NCBI GenBank assembly: GCA_963544575.1
Contig: CAUUFZ010000001.1
Location: 140,590 to 204,589 of the forward strand
DNA length: 64,000 nucleotides
Source of the DNA: Nanosyncoccus sp963544575
GTDB taxonomy: Bacteria; Patescibacteriota; Saccharimonadia; Saccharimonadales; Saccharimonadaceae
Direction of reading: 5' to 3'
The notes beneath the pieces are model-generated. The model was given only the letters and a program-made list of their open reading frames with translations. It made no database searches and was not told where the DNA came from. This document shows, in pieces, positions 8,657 through 17,390 of this stretch (its first letter is position 1; the number at the start of each line of letters is the position of its first letter). The translations under genes and the position numbers were made by a program.

Positions 8657-11047
8657 ATGCAAACAAATAATCAAAATTCAAATTCACCTATTAATCCTAA
8701 GCTCGGTAGTAGTGTCACTAATGCCATTAAAAACGCCGAAGCTGGCGAGTTACCGGCCCTTGATGATATTAGTAATATTACGAACCGGGTAGTCGAAAAA
8801 ATCAAAGCTAGTGAAAATATTTTGATTGCGCTCTCCAAAAATCCGAATATCGATGAAATTTCGGCCGCACTTGGTCTTGCTATGGTTCTTGACACCATGC
8901 GCAAACACGTCACTGCCATCTTTTCCGGTCAGGTGCCAAATGTTTTGCAATTTTTGAAACCAGAAGAAACTTTCGAAAAGACTACTAATAGTTTGCAGGA
9001 TTTTATTATTGCCCTCAGTAAGGATAAGGTCGATCATATTAGCTATAAAATCGAAGGTGATTTTGTCAAAGTTTATGTCACGCCATATAAGGCCACTATT
9101 GGTCAATCCGACCTCAGCATGTCTCACGGCGATTATAATGTCGATCTAGTAATTTGCTTTAATGTGATTTCCGGTGATGAAATCGATCCAGCCCTTTCCG
9201 AATATGGTCGCATTATGCACGATGCCACTGCGATTAACCTCACCGTCGATACCCCGGGTCGTTTTGCGGAACTCGAATGGCAGGACTCTAATGTTTCCTC
9301 TATCTCTGAAATGATTGTGGGTCTTGCGGATAAACTTGGACTAGCCAGTTTCAGCGAACAGGTTGCAACCGCACTTCTCACTGGTATCGTGGCCTCTACG
9401 GATCATTTTTCGAATCCTCGCACTTCTTCGAATACTATGTCGATTGCCTCGAAATTGATGTCCTTTGGCGCCAACCAGCAGTTAATTTCATCTCAAATTA
9501 TGGAGAAAATCAAAACTCCAGACGAAGCACAGACTCCGGCCACTCCCGCTGCTGCTGAAGCTCCAGTCGCGACAAACCCTCCGGTTGCTTCTATCACTCC
9601 TGCTGTGCCTACCACTTCTGTTACCCCTGTCATCCCATCCGCTCCTGTCGAGATGAATACCTCTGCTGCTCCAGCGCCAATAATATCCACCCCACTTTCG
9701 GAAAACACCCTTGATTATATTGAAATTGAACCAAATCCTAATCAAACTCTCGATGGTCAACCTCTCGAGCCTCAGCCTGCTCCGGCTCCTCAAGTTCTCG
9801 AGTCTCAGCCAACTCCAGTGGAAGTGCCTCAGTCAACCCTAGTCGCCCAGTCAGCTCCAGTGGATGCGCCTCAGCCAGCTCCTCAGCCAGCTCCAGCTGC
9901 GCAAACTATCGATTCTCAATACACTCCAGCCTATCAAGCGCCAATTAATCCGGCCGCCGCTGCCGCTTCGGCTGTGATGGAAAACAATTTTATTCAGAAC
10001 CCTGAGCCTAATCTCCCTCAGCCAAATTATACTAATGAGACACCAAATTATCAGGCGCCAGTCATGCCGACTCCACCACTTAATTTTGCGCAAAACCTTG
10101 TGGCACCAACTCAACTTGCTCAACCAGTCTCATTTGCTGCACCAACTTCACTAACTACACCTGCCCCACTTACTCAGCCGACTCCACTTGCTGCACCAAT
10201 TTCACAGGAGCAACCGATGCAATATTCGGCTCCAGTCCAGCCAGCTCAGCAGATTCAGCAAGTTCAGCCAACCCAACCAACCCAGTTCGTTCAACCGGCA
10301 CAGTATCCTGAACCAGTTTCTCCTGTTCAACCGATGCGATTTGCTGCTCCAGCCTCTCAAGCTCAACCAATGCCATATGTCGAGCCAATGCAGCCTACGC
10401 CAATGGCCGCTCCAGTGGAGCCAACTCAATTTGCACAGCCAGTACAACCTATGGAGTCAGTACCACCAGTACAGTCAATGGAACCGATACAGTCAATGCC
10501 GCCGGTTCCACCGGCTCCAGTGATTTTTGATGCTGCCGCTATGCCAAATCAATCGCTAGTCAGTGATCAAAATTTTGCTAATCCAAACCCAGCCGACCTG
10601 ACGCAGTCAATGCCACCAATGCCACCAATGCCACCGATGCCGCCAGAGGCTCCATCGACACCAGATGTTGATTTCTTCGCTCAGGCTGCTGCCGCCACTG
10701 AAGCTGCTCAGGCTAATCAAGCTCCATTTAATCCTATCTCCTCCGGTCCGATTCCAGCTGATTTAGCTCCAGTGTCGACTCCGGTCCCGGCTCCACTGGA
10801 AAACCCAACCGTAATGGAAAACCCAACCGTAATGGAAAACCCAGCCCCACTAGAAGCTCCAGCCGAGCCACCACTTCGCACTTTTGCTTCGGAATCACCG
10901 CTAATTTCTCAGCCAATCGACACTAGTGCGCCAATCGCTGCCCCGATTACTGAACCAGCTGCGATTTTCTCACCGGAACCAGAAGAGCCGACCGAGCCAG
11001 CGCAAGCTAAAATTGACCCAACTGCCTTTCATATTCCAGGAATGTAA
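8657..11047 (+). CDS. Degenerate DHH/NrnA-like protein with long Pro/Gln-rich tail
   Basis: Residues about 45-275 follow the NrnA-type DHH phosphoesterase layout, but the metal-binding motifs are changed: the usual DGDAxGS region reads NIDEISAALGLAM, and the DHH motif position reads NLTVDTPGRFAEL followed by the expected SSISEMI helix. The protein is therefore probably not a working nuclease (inference). From residue about 285 to 796 it is a low-complexity region of Pro, Gln, Ala, Thr and Met, with short repeats such as MPPMPP and ENPTVM, likely disordered. The gene order DHH-truB-rpsO-pnp is the classic bacterial order for nrnA, which supports descent from it. A TGGTATATT box precedes a purine-rich leader. 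Confidence 0.7.
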   Translation: MQTNNQNSNSPINPKLGSSVTNAIKNAEAGELPALDDISNITNRVVEKIKASENILIALSKNPNIDEISAALGLAMVLDTMRKHVTAIFSGQVPNVLQFLKPEETFEKTTNSLQDFIIALSKDKVDHISYKIEGDFVKVYVTPYKATIGQSDLSMSHGDYNVDLVICFNVISGDEIDPALSEYGRIMHDATAINLTVDTPGRFAELEWQDSNVSSISEMIVGLADKLGLASFSEQVATALLTGIVASTDHFSNPRTSSNTMSIASKLMSFGANQQLISSQIMEKIKTPDEAQTPATPAAAEAPVATNPPVASITPAVPTTSVTPVIPSAPVEMNTSAAPAPIISTPLSENTLDYIEIEPNPNQTLDGQPLEPQPAPAPQVLESQPTPVEVPQSTLVAQSAPVDAPQPAPQPAPAAQTIDSQYTPAYQAPINPAAAAASAVMENNFIQNPEPNLPQPNYTNETPNYQAPVMPTPPLNFAQNLVAPTQLAQPVSFAAPTSLTTPAPLTQPTPLAAPISQEQPMQYSAPVQPAQQIQQVQPTQPTQFVQPAQYPEPVSPVQPMRFAAPASQAQPMPYVEPMQPTPMAAPVEPTQFAQPVQPMESVPPVQSMEPIQSMPPVPPAPVIFDAAAMPNQSLVSDQNFANPNPADLTQSMPPMPPMPPMPPEAPSTPDVDFFAQAAAATEAAQANQAPFNPISSGPIPADLAPVSTPVPAPLENPTVMENPTVMENPAPLEAPAEPPLRTFASESPLISQPIDTSAPIAAPITEPAAIFSPEPEEPTEPAQAKIDPTAFHIPGM

Positions 11048-11049
11048 AA

Positions 11050-11799
11050 ATGAACTCAGAGCCAAACTTACCTCAGACTAATCCTCAGACTAAAAAACCA
11101 GAACCAACCATCAATCTCGACCCATATCAAAATCCAGATATCTTATTAATCGATAAACCAGATCAAATGACTTCCTTTGGGGTAGTCGCCAGGATTCGTC
11201 GTAAGCTCAGCGAGCAAGAAGGGAAGAAGGTTAAAGTCGGTCATACCGGCACGCTTGATCCTTTTGCCACCGGGCTCCTAATTATTTTGACTCATAAGGC
11301 CACCAAACTTTCCGATACTTTTTTGAAGCTCGATAAGTGGTATGAGGCTACCATTGAGCTTGGGAAGTCCAGTACCACCGGCGATCCAGAGGGTGAAATT
11401 ACTACTCACGAAGTTACTAAAATCCCGACTAGAGAAGAGGTTGAAACGGTCTGCCAAAAATTCCTCGGTCAAATTACTCAGACCCTCCCTGCTTTTTCAG
11501 CCATAAAGATTAATGGCAAGCGTGCCTATCAATTAGCTCGTGAAGGGAAGCAGGTTGAAATGCCCTCCCGCCAGGTGGAAATCTATGCTCTAGAAATTCT
11601 CAATTATCAATATCCTACACTTAAAATTCGCACCCACGTCTCTTCTGGCACCTATATTCGCACCCTGGGCGAGGATATCGGAAAATCACTCGGCACTTCT
11701 GCCTACCTTACGGCGCTTCGACGTATTCAGGTCGGTCCATATAAAATCGATGACGCGATTACTCTGGATGATTTCATGTCAGAAAATTTAGAAAAATAA
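11050..11799 (+). CDS. truB: tRNA pseudouridine-55 synthase
   Basis: Makes pseudouridine 55 in the T-loop of tRNA. The catalytic Asp motif GHTGTLDPFATGLLII is intact, preceded by LLIDKPDQMTSFGVV and followed by ATIELGKSSTTGDPEG and the C-terminal SSGTYIRTLGEDIG. Residues 1-25 are a Pro/Thr/Lys-rich extension not found in most TruB. Its ATG follows the stop of the DHH-like gene by two bases, so they are coupled. The C-terminal PUA region is absent or very short at 249 aa, as in many small-genome bacteria. Confidence 0.95.
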   Translation: MNSEPNLPQTNPQTKKPEPTINLDPYQNPDILLIDKPDQMTSFGVVARIRRKLSEQEGKKVKVGHTGTLDPFATGLLIILTHKATKLSDTFLKLDKWYEATIELGKSSTTGDPEGEITTHEVTKIPTREEVETVCQKFLGQITQTLPAFSAIKINGKRAYQLAREGKQVEMPSRQVEIYALEILNYQYPTLKIRTHVSSGTYIRTLGEDIGKSLGTSAYLTALRRIQVGPYKIDDAITLDDFMSENLEK

Positions 11800-11847
11800 A
11801 TCCAACCTCTTGAAATTCCTGCTCTCTTATGTTAAGATAGCACCAAT

Positions 11848-12114
11848 ATGATTACAAAAGAGAACAAAGCTAAGGCCATTCAAGCCACTGCTCGCAATGC
11901 AAAAGATGTGGGTTCTCCAGAGGTGCAAGTTTCTATCTTGACTGAGCGTATCAAAGAAGTGACTGAGCACGTAAAGGTGAATAAGCACGACTTTATGGCT
12001 CGTCGCGGACTCATGCAAATGGTAGGTCGCCGCAAACGTCTATTGAAGTACCTCGAGAAAACTGATTTTGAGCTTTACAAGTCAACAGTTGCCAAACTCG
12101 GTCTACGTAAATAA
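11848..12114 (+). CDS. rpsO: 30S ribosomal protein uS15
   Basis: Binds 16S rRNA and helps build the central domain of the 30S subunit. Complete at 88 aa with the conserved DVGSPEVQVSILTERI and HDFMARRGLMQMVGRRKRLL blocks. A TAAGAT -10 preceded by TG lies at 11833-11838, nine bases before the ATG, so the leader is at most a few bases. A strong terminator follows. It stands in the usual truB-rpsO-pnp order, but an unknown reverse gene is inserted between rpsO and pnp. Confidence 0.97.
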   Translation: MITKENKAKAIQATARNAKDVGSPEVQVSILTERIKEVTEHVKVNKHDFMARRGLMQMVGRRKRLLKYLEKTDFELYKSTVAKLGLRK

Positions 12115-12117
12115 TTA

Positions 12118-12141
12118 ATACCCCCTCGGGGGTATTTTTTG
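12118..12141 (+). terminator. Terminator of rpsO
   Basis: AATACCCCC TC GGGGGTATT stem followed by a T-run. Confidence 0.9.
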
Positions 12142-12172
12142 TGTCAAAAAAATAATTAAAAAATCAAGCCAA

Positions 12173-12203
12173 GAAAAAGAGGAGAACTTCTAAAGCTCTC
12201 CTC
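12173..12203 (-). terminator. Terminator of the unknown gene at 12280
   Basis: Seven-base perfect stem GAGGAGA/TCTCCTC followed on the minus strand by a T-rich run. Confidence 0.75.
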
Positions 12204-12279
12204 GAATAAAATTAAAGGTGTGTAGTTACAAAATCTCATGTGTTCAGAAATATCATTTTATTTAGAAACATAGATAATT

Positions 12280-13164
12280 TTAGAGATTAATCTGACCAGA
12301 TTCCTCCAGCTCTTTTAATATCCTATCCTCGTTGGATTTGCAAGCGCTGTACGTCACAAATTTAATGTCTTTTCTTCCGGTAAATTTAATATATTCCGCC
12401 AGAAGCTTCCTAGCACAGTGCAATGATGCATCGCATACCACCTTCTCAATTTCTTCCATTGTCGGGCGTGCAGTTTTGCGCACGATTCGTTCAGCTCGGT
12501 GATTGGGGGACATCTGTCTAAGTTCTTTAATGAACTCATCAAGTTCAGATGGTGCCACGTAGGTCATCTTCACCTTGCTGGCATCATTTTGACTCTCGAA
12601 GAGATTCACTTGCTTATTTCTTTTAGTTAACTGCTGGTACAGGTAACCAGAACCATTATTTAATTCCGGCTCATCGTAGAGATTATTCAGCTGAAAACAA
12701 ATTTTAGTGTACCGCTGCCCATTATATTTGAAGGGGTAGTGGATTATCGCAATATCGACATTCTTGTCAAGTCTGATTTGCTTCTTATAAGGAAGCCAAA
12801 AATCTTCTACAAAAGGCGTCACCTCTACTTTGCCACAAGGCACGCCATTCTTGTCGAGTCTCATGCGTTTTTCCTCCGGCAATTTACCCTTAATGATGGC
12901 GATTGGGTAAGAAATTTTTGCCGCATCGATTGGATCGTAGTTCGGCTCAATCTCTTTAGATAGCTGCTCTTCAATATAGGCTTCTCTGTGAGCAATATTA
13001 GTGTAGGACTTTCTTTGAGGCTTCTTGAATTTTGCATTCCCATGATTATTGGGCAGTTTCTTTTTTGAAACTACCAATTTCCATTCATTGGCTGGATTAT
13101 TCCGGCTACTTTCGCTGGAATCATCAAAATTCATCTCACATGCTTCGCTATTGTTGTTATTCAT
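12280..13164 (-). CDS. Unknown protein, 294 aa
   Basis: I do not recognise the family. The frame opens at 13221, but the ATG at 13164 has a strong Shine-Dalgarno (AAAGGAGTGG, six bases upstream) and gives a start MNNNNSEACE. Residues 1-60 are polar and Asn/Ser rich; the middle has alternating strands (KISYPIAIIKGKLPEEKRM, DIAIIHYPFKYNGQRYTKI) and the C-terminal third is helical with ARKLLAEYIKFTGRKDIKF. No signal peptide, no membrane segment and no clear catalytic motif. It interrupts the conserved rpsO-pnp pair on the opposite strand, which suggests insertion. Cytoplasmic location is inferred. Confidence 0.7.
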   Translation of the reverse strand: MNNNNSEACEMNFDDSSESSRNNPANEWKLVVSKKKLPNNHGNAKFKKPQRKSYTNIAHREAYIEEQLSKEIEPNYDPIDAAKISYPIAIIKGKLPEEKRMRLDKNGVPCGKVEVTPFVEDFWLPYKKQIRLDKNVDIAIIHYPFKYNGQRYTKICFQLNNLYDEPELNNGSGYLYQQLTKRNKQVNLFESQNDASKVKMTYVAPSELDEFIKELRQMSPNHRAERIVRKTARPTMEEIEKVVCDASLHCARKLLAEYIKFTGRKDIKFVTYSACKSNEDRILKELEESGQINL

Positions 13165-13311
13165 ATAACCACTCCTTTTCAAGGTGCTTTCATTGGCGCT
13201 GTAAATACATACAGGCCACAAGTAACAACTCTATTGTAACATAAACAACGTAAAAATGCAAATTTCACCTCTATTAGGCCGCTGAAGCACCCTAAAACTC
13301 GCCATTTGTGC

Positions 13312-13317
13312 TATAAT
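13312..13317 (+). promoter_or_regulatory. -10 box of pnp
   Basis: TGCTATAAT, an extended -10, giving a leader of roughly 78 nt before the pnp ATG. Confidence 0.75.
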
Positions 13318-13332
13318 TGAATAGTTATAAGC

Positions 13333-13389
13333 GGGAAGACGGCGGATAAGTTTTCTGAAACCTTCAAAGCACTTATCTGGTGTTTTCCC
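13333..13389 (+). promoter_or_regulatory. pnp leader hairpin
   Basis: Leader RNA can fold with GGGAA (13333-13337) pairing TTCCC (13385-13389) and GATAAG (13345-13350) pairing CTTATC (13372-13377). In other bacteria a long pnp leader stem is cut by RNase III and lets PNPase repress its own mRNA; the same role here is inferred. Confidence 0.6.
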
Positions 13390-13401
13390 AGAAAGGAAAA
13401 T

Positions 13402-15567
13402 ATGGATATTATCAACCCTACTGGCAAGCAAACCTTTAGCTTGTCGAGAGATTTTTGTGGTAAGAAGCTCACGATTGAAGTTAATCGCGTCGGTTTTCGC
13501 ACTACCAGCTCGGTTCTTGTTACCTATGGTGATACAGTGGTGCTCGGCTCCGTGGTCGTCAGTGAAAAACCGGTGGTGCAAGATTTCTTCCCGCTCTCGA
13601 TCGATTACGAAGAAAAGTTCTACGCCTCAGGTAAAATCTCTAGTTCAAAGTTTATTAAGCGTGAAGGTAAGCCAGCCGACGAGGCCATTCTGGTCGGCCG
13701 TCTAATCGATCGCCCGATTCGCCCACTCTTCCCGAAAGGCTATCGCCAAGAAGTTCAGGTGGTCACTACTGTACTTTCGATGGACCCAAACTTCCGTCCC
13801 GATATGGTTGCTATGGTGGCTGCTTCTTCGGCTCTTTTGAATGCCGGCGTACCTTTTGACGGACCAATTGCCGGTGTACGTATCGGTCGTGTGAATGGTG
13901 AATTTAAGGCCTTCTTAACCTCAGAAGAGCGTGAGGCCTCTGACCTCGACCTCGTGGTTGCGGTGAAGGATGACAAGGTGATGATGGTGGAAGCGGGTGC
14001 AAACGAAGTTTCTGAATCTGTCATTATTGATGCTATGCGTTGGGCTGTTGAAATGGTTCAGCCAGCTCTCGAGCTTCAAAAATCCCTGAAGGCTGAACTA
14101 AACGTCGTCGAAAAGCCATTTGAACTAGCCTTACCAGATCCTGCTATTCAGGAAAAAGTTGATGCCTGGACCAAGGTTCACTTCGTCGGTGAAGACGGCA
14201 AGCTCGGCACCAAAATTCGTGGCAATGTTCTCGATCGTAGACGCGCCGCTGATGAACTTCGCGCCGAAATGGATGCCGAATTTGCTCTCGAGCTTGGCCA
14301 AGGTGAAACCGATGAAGAAAAAATCGCCGATTATGAAGCCAATCTGCAATCTGCTTATCATGATGCCTTTGAATTAGCTATTCATCACGAAGTCCGCCGC
14401 GCCATCGTCGAAGAATCAGTTCGCCTGGATGGTCGCAAATTGGATGAAGTTCGTCCACTCAGCTCGCAAGTTGGTATTTTGCCACGCGTACACGGTTCCT
14501 CTCTCTTTACTCGCGGCCTGACTCAGGCGATGAATATTGTTACTCTCGCCCCACTTTCTTATGCTCAGCTAGTCGATACCATGGAAGTTACCGATGGTAC
14601 TCGTCGTTATATGCATCACTATAATGCGCCAAGCTACACCGTGGGTGAAACCGGTCGTATCGGTGCTCCAGGCCGTCGTGAAATCGGTCACGGCTATCTT
14701 GCTGAGCGCGCACTTCTTCCAGTGCTTCCAGATAAGGAAGAATTCCCATACGCCATTCGTTCAGTTACTGAAATCATGTCTCAAAACGGTTCCACCTCTA
14801 TGGCGGCTACTTGTTCTTCTTGTCTCGCTCTCATGGACGCTGGTGTTCCAATCAAGCGCCCGGTCTCTGGTGTGGCCATGGGCTTGATGCTTGATGGTGA
14901 AACTCCACATGTTCTCACTGACCTTATGGATGCTGAAGACTTTGCTGGGGATATGGATTTCAAGGTTACCGGTACCGAGAATGGTATTACTGCTCTCCAA
15001 ATGGATATGAAAGTTCACGGCTTGCCAGTCTCGATTCTCGAACAGGCTATTAAGCAGTCTCATACTGGTCGTATGTTTATCTTGGAACATCTGAAATCTA
15101 TTCTTCCGGCTCCACGTGCCAAGCTTTCTGAATATGCACCACGTATTGAAAAATTAATGGTCAAACAGGATAAGATCGGTGCTGTTATCGGTAAGGGCGG
15201 GGAAATGATTAACAAAATTACCTCCGAAACTGGTGCTCAAGTCGATATCGATGATTCTGGTTTGATTACGGTTTCCGGTACTGATGCTGCTAAAATCGAA
15301 CGTGCCGTCGAATGGATCAAATCTCTCGTCGAAGAGCCAGAAGTTGGTAAAATTTATACCGGTAAGGTCGTCAATATTAAAGATTTCGGTGCCTTTGTCA
15401 ATATCATGCCAGGTATCGATGGTATGCTACATATCTCCCAAATTTCCGACAAGCGTGTCGAAAAAGTCGAAGATGTCTTGAAGTTGGGTGATGAGGTAAA
15501 AGTTCGCCTCGAAGCTATCGACGACAAGGGTCGCCTCTCCCTCTCGATGAAGCGCGTCGAACAATAA
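13402..15567 (+). CDS. pnp: Polyribonucleotide nucleotidyltransferase (PNPase)
   Basis: Phosphorolytic 3'-5' exoribonuclease of mRNA decay. Complete at 721 aa: two RNase PH domains (start ... SFGRE-like FSLSRDFCGKKL, then FFPLSIDYEEKFYASGKI, later RLDGRKLDEVRPLSSQVGIL and FTRGLTQAM), the catalytic region GSTSMAATCSSCLALMDAGV and DLMDAEDFAGDMDFKVTGT, a KH domain with IGAVIGKGGEMINKI, and a C-terminal S1 domain from about residue 650 (GKVVNIKDFGAFVNIMPGID). SD-like GAAAGG precedes the ATG. Together with RNase J (23986-26250) it suggests a Gram-positive-type RNA turnover system. Confidence 0.98.
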   Translation: MDIINPTGKQTFSLSRDFCGKKLTIEVNRVGFRTTSSVLVTYGDTVVLGSVVVSEKPVVQDFFPLSIDYEEKFYASGKISSSKFIKREGKPADEAILVGRLIDRPIRPLFPKGYRQEVQVVTTVLSMDPNFRPDMVAMVAASSALLNAGVPFDGPIAGVRIGRVNGEFKAFLTSEEREASDLDLVVAVKDDKVMMVEAGANEVSESVIIDAMRWAVEMVQPALELQKSLKAELNVVEKPFELALPDPAIQEKVDAWTKVHFVGEDGKLGTKIRGNVLDRRRAADELRAEMDAEFALELGQGETDEEKIADYEANLQSAYHDAFELAIHHEVRRAIVEESVRLDGRKLDEVRPLSSQVGILPRVHGSSLFTRGLTQAMNIVTLAPLSYAQLVDTMEVTDGTRRYMHHYNAPSYTVGETGRIGAPGRREIGHGYLAERALLPVLPDKEEFPYAIRSVTEIMSQNGSTSMAATCSSCLALMDAGVPIKRPVSGVAMGLMLDGETPHVLTDLMDAEDFAGDMDFKVTGTENGITALQMDMKVHGLPVSILEQAIKQSHTGRMFILEHLKSILPAPRAKLSEYAPRIEKLMVKQDKIGAVIGKGGEMINKITSETGAQVDIDDSGLITVSGTDAAKIERAVEWIKSLVEEPEVGKIYTGKVVNIKDFGAFVNIMPGIDGMLHISQISDKRVEKVEDVLKLGDEVKVRLEAIDDKGRLSLSMKRVEQ

Positions 15568-15580
15568 AACAGGTAGATAA

Positions 15581-15611
15581 AAATAGCGCGGCTTGTCCGC
15601 GTTATTTTTTT
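15581..15611 (+). terminator. Terminator of pnp
   Basis: AATAGCGCGG loop CCGCGTTATT hairpin followed by seven T. Confidence 0.9.
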
Positions 15612-15669
15612 GTAGGATAAAATTCAATTTTGTAAGGTGGAGTTCAATTAAATAAGGAGCAATCATTAT

Positions 15670-15700
15670 AAAAAATAACCCCAGCAAGGGGCTATTTTTT
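15670..15700. terminator. Bidirectional terminator
   Basis: AAATAACCCC loop GGGGCTATTT hairpin with A-run before and T-run after; serves the reverse two-gene operon ending at 15717 and may back up pnp termination. Confidence 0.85.
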
Positions 15701-15716
15701 AAAGCACTATTTATAA

Positions 15717-16475
15717 TTAAACGTCGTGCGAGTTGCCATTTTTATCGATACATTTGGTTTGAATTTCGACTTGGCTTTTTGCGTAGTCTGTAACTCCGCG
15801 AATTGCCTCACGCTTCCATTCGTCAAGATCCTCACAGGCTAAGGCGCCATTACCTTCATAAAGAACTTGCCACGCTCCTAGTGGAAATGCACGATAAAAT
15901 GCTGCTGGAGCACCTGAGAATGGGAGTGGGTCGACAATATTATATCCTTTCTCCTGGTCATAATATGAACCTTCACTATACTTCGAGCCTACAGCAATCA
16001 TATATTTAGCATCCTTAGTGGTGAAAACTTCTCTAATATGCACGGCCATCCAAGTTTTTTGATATTTTTTTAGAAACTCATCATTAGGATTTACTGGATG
16101 TTCTCCACCATTATCAGATTTGACGGTTTGTCTTAGTAATTCAAGCTCTGCAAACATTGGCATCGGTTTTACGATCTCTTTCACCGTGACGTTATCTTGC
16201 TTCACGTCAGTAATCTTGGTTTGTGTAGCTTCTTCGTACTTTGCGATCGATTCATTCGCAGACTTCACTTTTTCTTTCGATTCTACGAGCTCTTCATTTA
16301 GCTTCTTAGTATCCTTATTCTTTGAAGTGTAGACATAAGCTAATGTAGCTAATGAAGCGATTGTGGTAATAGCAAAGCAGATTGCTAGAACTTTTGAAAG
16401 CCCAGATCCATTTTTCACTGGCGCTGGTTCGCTGTGAACGTAATTATTGCCTGTGTTGAAATTATTGTCTTCCAT
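15717..16475 (-). CDS. Membrane-anchored coiled-coil protein, paralogue A
   Basis: Single N-terminal transmembrane helix (about residues 27-48, LAICFAITTIASLATLAYVY), short cytoplasmic head, then an extracellular coiled coil and a C-terminal globular part. From YVYTSKNKDT to KEIVKPM it is identical at 59 residues to the proteins at 16489 and 19734. The C-terminal part shares only the frame GAW...C..L...C with them; the two cysteines (in GALACEDLD and QTKCIDKNG) could form a disulfide. Thirteen bases after paralogue B, so second gene of that operon. Function unknown; a surface role is inferred. Confidence 0.8.
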   Translation of the reverse strand: MEDNNFNTGNNYVHSEPAPVKNGSGLSKVLAICFAITTIASLATLAYVYTSKNKDTKKLNEELVESKEKVKSANESIAKYEEATQTKITDVKQDNVTVKEIVKPMPMFAELELLRQTVKSDNGGEHPVNPNDEFLKKYQKTWMAVHIREVFTTKDAKYMIAVGSKYSEGSYYDQEKGYNIVDPLPFSGAPAAFYRAFPLGAWQVLYEGNGALACEDLDEWKREAIRGVTDYAKSQVEIQTKCIDKNGNSHDV

Positions 16476-16488
16476 ATTTTTCCTTATT

Positions 16489-17244
16489 TTATAATGCCAC
16501 TAATTCATTATTTTTTGATCTATCGAGGCACTTCATTTCGGTACCGTAGCCATTTTTTCTAAAATCAGCGTTCGCGCTACGCATTACCGCTCTAAATTCT
16601 TCTGGAAGTTCGTCACAGAATCCAGCCATCTGGCCTTCAGAGCCTAGCTTCCAGGCTCCGCTTGCTAAGTCGCGATACCAATACGCACCGTAGCCTCCAA
16701 ACCTGTGGTCATAAGCATCGTTGCCATAGTCATCTTTATAGCGATCGACGTGTAGTGGATGTATTTGCGCAACCATATACTTACCGTCACTAGTCGTGAA
16801 GAGATCTTCAATAACTGGCTCTGCCCACATATCAATAATAGTGTGTCCTGATTCATCTTTTGAATTTAATACTTTATAGCTATGCTTTTTTAGCTCATCT
16901 TTTAGGATATTCATGCCCGCATTTATCGCCATCGGTTTCACAATCTCTTTCACCGTCACATTGTCCTGCTTCACATCAGTGATTTTGGTCTGTGTCGCTT
17001 CCTCGTATTTTGCGATCGATTCGTTCGCAGATTTCACTTTCTCTTTTGACTCTACGAGTTCTTCATTCAGCTTCTTGGTATCTTTATTCTTCGAGGTATA
17101 AACATAGGCTAGTCCACATCCTAAAGCTAAGGTAGTGATAGCAAAAAATATGGCCATAGCCTTCACTCCGCCATGACCCTGCGCTTTTGCTTCACTATGT
17201 ACGGAATTTATCTCCGCATTATTCTCGAAATTAGTATCATTCAT
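16489..17244 (-). CDS. Membrane-anchored coiled-coil protein, paralogue B
   Basis: Same architecture as its neighbour: polar N-terminal head of about 28 residues, one transmembrane helix (AMAIFFAITTLALGCGLAYV), the 59-residue identical coiled-coil block, then a divergent extracellular domain with YWYRDLASGAWKLG, FCDELPEEF and a second Cys near the end (EMKCLDRS). The head is nearly identical to that of the protein at 19734 (NSVHSEAKAQGHGG). First gene of a two-gene operon read toward pnp. SD-like AGGAGAG precedes the ATG. The upstream region contains a motif shared with the copy at 19734. Confidence 0.8.
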   Translation of the reverse strand: MNDTNFENNAEINSVHSEAKAQGHGGVKAMAIFFAITTLALGCGLAYVYTSKNKDTKKLNEELVESKEKVKSANESIAKYEEATQTKITDVKQDNVTVKEIVKPMAINAGMNILKDELKKHSYKVLNSKDESGHTIIDMWAEPVIEDLFTTSDGKYMVAQIHPLHVDRYKDDYGNDAYDHRFGGYGAYWYRDLASGAWKLGSEGQMAGFCDELPEEFRAVMRSANADFRKNGYGTEMKCLDRSKNNELVAL

Positions 17245-17302
17245 GATAACTTTTTCTCTCCTAAAAATTTATTAATAATAGTGAAATAAAAATTATAAAA
17301 AA

Positions 17303-17336
17303 TATAATCCTTTCTAATTATGTTTATATATGAGAA
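17303..17336 (-). promoter_or_regulatory. Conserved upstream element of paralogue B
   Basis: CATATATAAACATAATTAGAAAGG (written in two parts: CATATATAAACATAA and TTAGAAAGG) on the minus strand, almost identical to the element upstream of the paralogue at 19734. Probable shared promoter or operator. Confidence 0.5.
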
Positions 17337-17350
17337 TGCCAAAAAAAGCA

Positions 17351-17383
17351 ATAAAAAACAGGATTATTTCAGCATAATCCTGT
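17351..17383 (-). terminator. Terminator of ftsK
   Basis: Ten-base stem ACAGGATTAT/ATAATCCTGT with a T-run on the minus strand. Confidence 0.9.
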
Positions 17384-17390
17384 TGTAATT

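Noticed and set aside
9488..10523. Several frames of 70-110 aa opposite or alongside the Pro/Gln-rich tail
   Set aside because: Low-complexity GC-biased coding produces long shadow frames; compositions (Trp/Arg-rich or Ser/Gln-rich) are typical of shifted reading.
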